Assembly: GCA_023405815.1 (NCBI GenBank)
Contig: JAEXXM010000044.1
Span: forward strand, 1-58,755
DNA from: Pseudomonadota bacterium
GTDB lineage: Bacteria > Pseudomonadota > Alphaproteobacteria > Rhizobiales > Hyphomicrobiaceae
Direction of reading: 5' to 3'
Length of the DNA: 58,755 nt
The position numbers were made by a program, and so were the translations under genes. Shown one piece after another: positions 55,212 to 58,755 of this stretch; position 1 is the first letter of the stretch; every line of letters begins with the position of its first letter. The notes beneath the pieces were generated by a model, which did not search any database, was not told the DNA's origin, and saw nothing but the letters and a program-made list of their open reading frames with translations.

Positions 55212-55262
55212 GTGCCTCGGCGCCAGATCGCCTCATCGATCAAGCGGTTCTGTGCGAACCAC

Positions 55263-55291
55263 TTGCAGGTGGTTCCTATAGCGAATATTTA
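55263..55291 (+). promoter_or_regulatory. Possible sigma-70-type promoter for the phosphatase gene
   Basis: TTGCAG (55263-55268), 17 bp, then TATTTA (55286-55291), about 100 bp before the phosphatase ATG, in the AT-richer part of the gap. Spacing is ideal and both boxes are partial matches. It is a weak call. Confidence 0.35.
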
Positions 55292-55389
55292 GCGATGGCA
55301 AACTGGGACGTTCGGGCACACACCGTCAAATTTGGTGGCCGCCCGTGCTGCGGCCCGCGCCCCCCAACCCTCTGAATCAGCGGACTTTG

Positions 55390-56127
55390 ATGGCTGGATT
55401 GGTGAAGCGGGCAAAACGCTCCTGGCGGCGCGTCGGCAGGAGTGCTCGCCAGCGCTTCGTGCGCGCGATGCCCTCCTGGTTGCGCCGCCGGGCTCTACCT
55501 CCCGCGTCCTATCTCGACATGCTGCTCGTGGATCATGGGATCTTCCGCATGATCTACTCCAATACCCATCGCATGTCGGATAAGGCATGGCGCTCGGCGC
55601 AGCCGGCTCCCCACCACCTGCGCCGACTGGCCAGGGCCGGCGTGCGCACTGTCGTCAATCTGCGCGGACCGCGCGACTGCGGGAGCTACTGGCTCGAGCG
55701 CCGCGCCTGCAAGGCGTATGGCCTGACCCTGGTCAACTTCCAGATCCGCTCCCGCGCCGCGCCGACGCGAGAGGAGCTGTGGGGCGCCAAGCACCTTTTC
55801 GAGGAGATCGAATATCCGGTGCTGATGCACTGCAAGTCGGGTGCCGACCGGGCCGGACTTATGAGCGTCCTTTATCGCCACCTGCATGAAGGTGTCCCCG
55901 TCGAGCAGGCCAAAAGGGAGCTTTCCCTGAAGTACGGCCACATCCGCCAGGCTCACACCGGCATCCTCGACTATTTCTTCGAGCGGTATCTCGCCGACGC
56001 CGCCGAGCGCCCCATGCCGTTCTTCGAGTGGGTCGACAACGTCTACGACCCCGACGAGCTGCGCAATACGTTCCGCTCCAAGGGCTGGGCGAACCGCATT
56101 GTCGACGGCATCTTGCGCCGCGAATAG
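55390..56127 (+). CDS. Dual-specificity/tyrosine phosphatase
   Basis: A 245-residue cysteine-dependent phosphatase. The signature HCKSGADRAGLMSVLYRH (about residues 145-162) is HCX5R with Cys as the nucleophile, and a general acid is likely in the loop before it. Upstream is RRLARAGVRTVVNLRGPRDC, typical of DSP-like folds. The first 40 residues are very basic (KRAKRSWRRVGRSARQRFVR), suggesting membrane or nucleic-acid contact. No ribosome-binding site is obvious. It sits between waaA and msbA on the opposite strand, so a role in lipid A or envelope phosphate metabolism is possible but unproven. Confidence 0.87.
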   Translation: MAGLVKRAKRSWRRVGRSARQRFVRAMPSWLRRRALPPASYLDMLLVDHGIFRMIYSNTHRMSDKAWRSAQPAPHHLRRLARAGVRTVVNLRGPRDCGSYWLERRACKAYGLTLVNFQIRSRAAPTREELWGAKHLFEEIEYPVLMHCKSGADRAGLMSVLYRHLHEGVPVEQAKRELSLKYGHIRQAHTGILDYFFERYLADAAERPMPFFEWVDNVYDPDELRNTFRSKGWANRIVDGILRRE

Positions 56128-56131
56128 GACC

Positions 56132-57946
56132 CTAGGTCAGCATCGCTTCGTGGGCTCCCGCCAGCGCTTGCGAGCGCACTAGGCGGGCATAGTGCCCGTT
56201 CATGGCAAGCAGCTCGTGATGCGTGCCGGTCTCGACAATTGTGCCGTCGTCCATCACGCAGATGAGATCGGCATTCTGCACCGTCGACAGACGATGGGCG
56301 ATGACCAGCGTCGTGCGGTTCTTGGTGAAGCGCGCCAGGGCCTCCTGCACCAGCCGCTCAGACTCGGTATCGAGTGCGCTGGTGGCCTCGTCGAGCAGGA
56401 GGATCGGCGCATCCTTGAGGATGGCGCGGGCGAGAGCGATGCGCTGTCGTTGCCCTCCCGAAAGGCGCAGGCCGCGGTCGCCAATCTCCGTGGCATAGCC
56501 TTGCGGCTGCTGCAGGATGAACTCGTGTGCCGCCGCTGCCTGGGCCGCCGCTGTGATGGCCGACTGCGGGGCCCCGAGGCGCCCGAGCGCGATGTTTCCG
56601 CCGATCGTGTCGTCGAACAGCGTTACGTCCTGCGACACGATCGAGATGGCATCGCGCAGTGACGCGAGCGTCACGTCGCGCAGGTCCTGCCCGTCGATGG
56701 TGATGCGCCCTCTTTCGACGTCGAAAAGCCGAGGCACGAGGTTGAGCACCGTCGACTTGCCCGCACCCGACCGCCCGACCAGCGCAACCGTCTTGCCGCC
56801 CGGCACCGTCAGTGTGAAGTCGGAGATCGCCTGCAGCGCGCTGCCGTCATAGGCAAAGGCGATGCCCTCGAAGCGGATCGTCGCGTTGCTGACCGAAAGC
56901 GGCTTGGCGCCCGGCTTGTCGACGATCGTCGGCTTCTCGTCGATGAGGTCATAGAAGCTTTCTGCCGCGGCGAGGCCCTCGTTGATCTTGCCCGAGAGGC
57001 TGCCGAGCGCCCGGATGGGCTGCGAGGCCATGAGCAGCGCGGTGATGAAACCCATGAAGTCGCCGACCGTCGAGATGCCGCTGGCGATGCGCCAGTAGGC
57101 GAAGGCGATGACGCCGGCGACGGCGATGCCGCCGAGCGCCTCGAGCAGAGGATCGATTCGCGCGCGGCTGCGCACGGCCTTCATGCGCAGGTCGTAGACG
57201 TGCTCGAAGCTCTTGTTCAGCCGTTCGGCTGCATAGTCCTCCAGCCGGAACGACTTGATGAGCCGTGCCGCGGAGAGCTTCTCCGTCAGCAGCGATGTCA
57301 TGCCGCCCAATTCGTCCTGGGTCTGCTTGGCGACGCGCCGCAGCTTCTGCGACAGCTTGGCGACCGGCAGTGCCGCAATCGGATAGATGCCGAGCACGAT
57401 CAGCGACATCACCGGGTCGAGATAGATCATCGAGGCGACGAGCGCGACAATGGACAGCGAATCGCGGATGGCTGTGTTGAGCGCCGCCGCCGCCGCGCCC
57501 TGCACGAAGCCGATGTCGTTGGTCAGCTTGGAGACGAGGCGCCCGGGCGTCTCGCGCGACAGGCGCGCGAAATCCGACGTCATCAGGTGGGCGAAGCCGA
57601 CCCGCTGCATGTCGGTCGTCAGCCGCATGACGATGCGATTGGTCTCCACGGTCTGCGCGTATAGCAGAACGCTGCGCAGCATGGTGGCGCCGACGATCGC
57701 TGCCAGCACGTATGGCAGCATTCCTGTCTGGTCCTTCATCAGCATGTCGAAGGACGCTTTGATGATCATCGGGTAGGCGCCGGTGACGGCGGCCAGAAGC
57801 CCGGTCAACACCATCGCCGCGACCAGCTCGCGCCAGCGCGGATAGACCCACTCCTTTAGGAAGCGGTGGAGCAGCCCGCGGCTGCGATCGTCGAGCACGA
57901 GGTTCCTGGACCCGCCCTTTTGCGGCGCGGAGGGCGCTCGGCTCAC
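56132..57946 (-). CDS. msbA: ABC transporter, MsbA-like
   Basis: A 604-residue half-transporter: about six membrane helices (LVAAMVLTGLLAAVTGAYPM; YVLAAIVGATMLRSVLLYAQ) and a C-terminal ATPase with Walker A ALVGRSGAGKST, signature LRLSGGQRQRIALARAI, Walker B PILLLDEATSAL and the switch IAHRL. MsbA flips lipid A-core across the inner membrane; the adjacent lpxK and waaA support this over a generic exporter. The start is GTG 57946, whose GTGA overlaps the DUF4170 stop, so the two are coupled. A longer frame to 58054 would overlap DUF4170 in another frame. Confidence 0.9.
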   Translation of the reverse strand: MSRAPSAPQKGGSRNLVLDDRSRGLLHRFLKEWVYPRWRELVAAMVLTGLLAAVTGAYPMIIKASFDMLMKDQTGMLPYVLAAIVGATMLRSVLLYAQTVETNRIVMRLTTDMQRVGFAHLMTSDFARLSRETPGRLVSKLTNDIGFVQGAAAAALNTAIRDSLSIVALVASMIYLDPVMSLIVLGIYPIAALPVAKLSQKLRRVAKQTQDELGGMTSLLTEKLSAARLIKSFRLEDYAAERLNKSFEHVYDLRMKAVRSRARIDPLLEALGGIAVAGVIAFAYWRIASGISTVGDFMGFITALLMASQPIRALGSLSGKINEGLAAAESFYDLIDEKPTIVDKPGAKPLSVSNATIRFEGIAFAYDGSALQAISDFTLTVPGGKTVALVGRSGAGKSTVLNLVPRLFDVERGRITIDGQDLRDVTLASLRDAISIVSQDVTLFDDTIGGNIALGRLGAPQSAITAAAQAAAAHEFILQQPQGYATEIGDRGLRLSGGQRQRIALARAILKDAPILLLDEATSALDTESERLVQEALARFTKNRTTLVIAHRLSTVQNADLICVMDDGTIVETGTHHELLAMNGHYARLVRSQALAGAHEAMLT

Positions 57947-58194
57947 GACAGAGCCTTCACGGGCGCATCGTCCGGCTCGAGCAGGCGATGAATGTGAACC
58001 ACGAAGTAACGCATCATTGCGTTGTCGACGGTGCGCTGCGCGGCTGCCTTCCACGCGGCGTGAGCCTCTGCGTAGCTCGGATAGATGCCGACGATGTCGA
58101 GATCTTTGAGGTCGCGGAACTCCACGCCCTCTAGTGACGTCAGCTCACCTCCGAAAACAAGGTGCAGCAATTGCTTCGGAGTCTTGTCGGTCAT
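57943..58194 (-). CDS. DUF4170 protein
   Basis: An 83-residue protein of the DUF4170 family, common beside waaA and msbA genes in Hyphomicrobiales. It reads LLHLVFGGELTSLEGVEFRD, then LDIVGIYPSYAEAHAAWKAA and RYFVVHIHRLLEPD, the typical core. The function is unknown; the conserved small alpha/beta design suggests a binding rather than catalytic role. Its stop overlaps the msbA GTG. The upstream 234-bp gap likely holds the promoter for both. Confidence 0.88.
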   Translation of the reverse strand: MTDKTPKQLLHLVFGGELTSLEGVEFRDLKDLDIVGIYPSYAEAHAAWKAAAQRTVDNAMMRYFVVHIHRLLEPDDAPVKALS

Positions 58195-58352
58195 CGGCGG
58201 GTCCCCTGTAGATCCTCGGAATGGCCAGAGCTGGCCGCGAAGTTACGGCGAATTTACGCTATCCTTTAAGCCGGCAGGAAGCCGGATGTGTCATTCTGCC
58301 TAAACGGTCGCGCGAGACGGCTGGCTCTGAAGACGACGGCGAGGCTCCCCGG

Positions 58353-58387
58353 TTTTCGGCTCGAACCTGTGGCACGGGTTCGAGCCG
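58353..58387. repeat. 13-bp perfect palindrome
   Basis: TTCGGCTCGAACC (58353-58365) and GGTTCGAGCCGAA (58375-58387) pair perfectly around a 9-base loop, 41 bp past the ubiA stop. No T-run follows on the minus strand, so it is a weak terminator candidate. It resembles a tRNA T-arm but no tRNA is present. Confidence 0.5.
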
Positions 58388-58428
58388 AATTGCTTAACGC
58401 CTGTCCCATCGCAGACGAGGGGGCATCC

Positions 58429-58755
58429 CTAGCTCAGGCCCGCCATGCGCGACAGGATCATGTCGGCCGCGAGGCCGAGGAAGATCACGAGACCGACGTC
58501 CCGGTTGGAGCGGAAGCGCCGCAGGCAGTTGGCGGCATCGTTAGTGTCGAGTGTCGTCACCTGCCAGGCCATCTGCAGCGAGGCGAGCACGACGGCCGTG
58601 AAATAGATGAGGTGCGTGCCGGCGAGGAAGCCAGCCGCGAGCCAAAGCACGACGGCGCCGGCATAGAATGCGCCGACCCACGTCATGGTGCGGTCGCCGA
58701 AGTGGATCGCGGTCGAGCGCAGGCCGAGCAACAGGTCGTCCTCGCGGTCCTGATG
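58429..58755 (-). CDS. ubiA: UbiA-family prenyltransferase, C-terminal part (partial)
   Basis: The last 108 residues of a UbiA-type prenyltransferase, cut by the window end. It begins HQDREDDLLLGLRSTAIHFG, the second Asp-rich motif (DREDD) of 4-hydroxybenzoate polyprenyltransferases, followed by membrane helices (FYAGAVVLWLAAGFLAG; YFTAVVLASLQMAWQVTTLD) and the terminal FRSNRDVGLVIFLGLAAD. UbiA attaches the isoprenoid tail in ubiquinone synthesis in the inner membrane. Other UbiA relatives share the Asp motif, but the LRSTAIHFGD segment favours UbiA proper. Confidence 0.88.
   Translation of the reverse strand, partial: HQDREDDLLLGLRSTAIHFGDRTMTWVGAFYAGAVVLWLAAGFLAGTHLIYFTAVVLASLQMAWQVTTLDTNDAANCLRRFRSNRDVGLVIFLGLAADMILSRMAGLS

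Noticed and set aside
55045..55236. 63-codon open frame on the minus strand
   Set aside because: It is made almost wholly of the two CTAGTG palindromes and has no ribosome-binding site or protein-like composition.
58366..58400. tRNA-like T-arm (GGTTCGAGCC)
   Set aside because: The sequence is half of a 13-bp palindrome. No D-arm, anticodon arm or acceptor stem is present on either strand.

Overview
This is a high-GC, densely coding chromosomal segment from an alphaproteobacterium, most likely of the order Hyphomicrobiales (rhizobia and relatives). The evidence is the gene order: ahcY-divL-tsaE/amgK-murU-addB-addA-trxA; chvI-chvG-hprK-EIIA-HPr; xseA-DUF2093 facing a DUF4170-msbA-waaA-lpxK group; and lpxC-bamD-ligA. 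Genus cannot be read from the sequence. No rRNA, tRNA, CRISPR array or complete transposon was seen.

Layout. 0-5 kb: envelope and replication genes (end of lpxC, bamD, ligA with no recN between them) and a sulfotransferase. 5-13.2 kb: an aminopeptidase P, prmA, a DUF3754 membrane protein, a membrane-anchored J-domain protein, a bactofilin, an apparently exported isoaspartyl methyltransferase and a small exported protein. 13.3-27 kb (minus strand): ahcY, the tyrosine pseudo-kinase divL, the TsaE-AmgK fusion, murU, addB, addA (with an apparent frameshift) and trxA. These cover methyl-cycle turnover, cell-cycle signalling, muropeptide recycling and double-strand-break repair. 27.3-33 kb: a TadG-like pilus protein, then the HPr/EIIA/HprK phosphorelay with the ChvG-ChvI two-component system. 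33-40 kb: a mix of metabolic and envelope genes (HugZ-like, a frameshifted VOC protein, pyrE, an ArnT-like glycosyltransferase, a redoxin with a His/Cys-rich tail, a HAD hydrolase). 40-45.5 kb: an accessory-looking, repeat-rich stretch with Mrr-like and GIY-YIG nucleases, small exported Cys proteins, a TPR-cytochrome c protein and several hairpin elements. 45.5-58.7 kb: housekeeping genes (rsmD, rluB-type, tadA, patatin, purD, xseA), the lipid A/Kdo genes lpxK and a DUF374-WaaA fusion, a tyrosine phosphatase, msbA-DUF4170 and the end of ubiA.

The most noteworthy points are: (i) a repeat family, three copies in this window, built from consecutive hairpins with trinucleotide loops followed by a conserved tail; (ii) two long closing-stem elements near 41.7-41.95 kb; (iii) two CTAGTG-bounded palindromes directly in front of the waaA start codon; (iv) the fused DUF374-WaaA protein; (v) the redoxin with a His/Cys-rich tail and a CPGS active site; (vi) apparent single-base frameshifts in addA and a VOC gene. 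No complete new multi-gene system is claimed. The short-hairpin elements are the best candidate for something undescribed.
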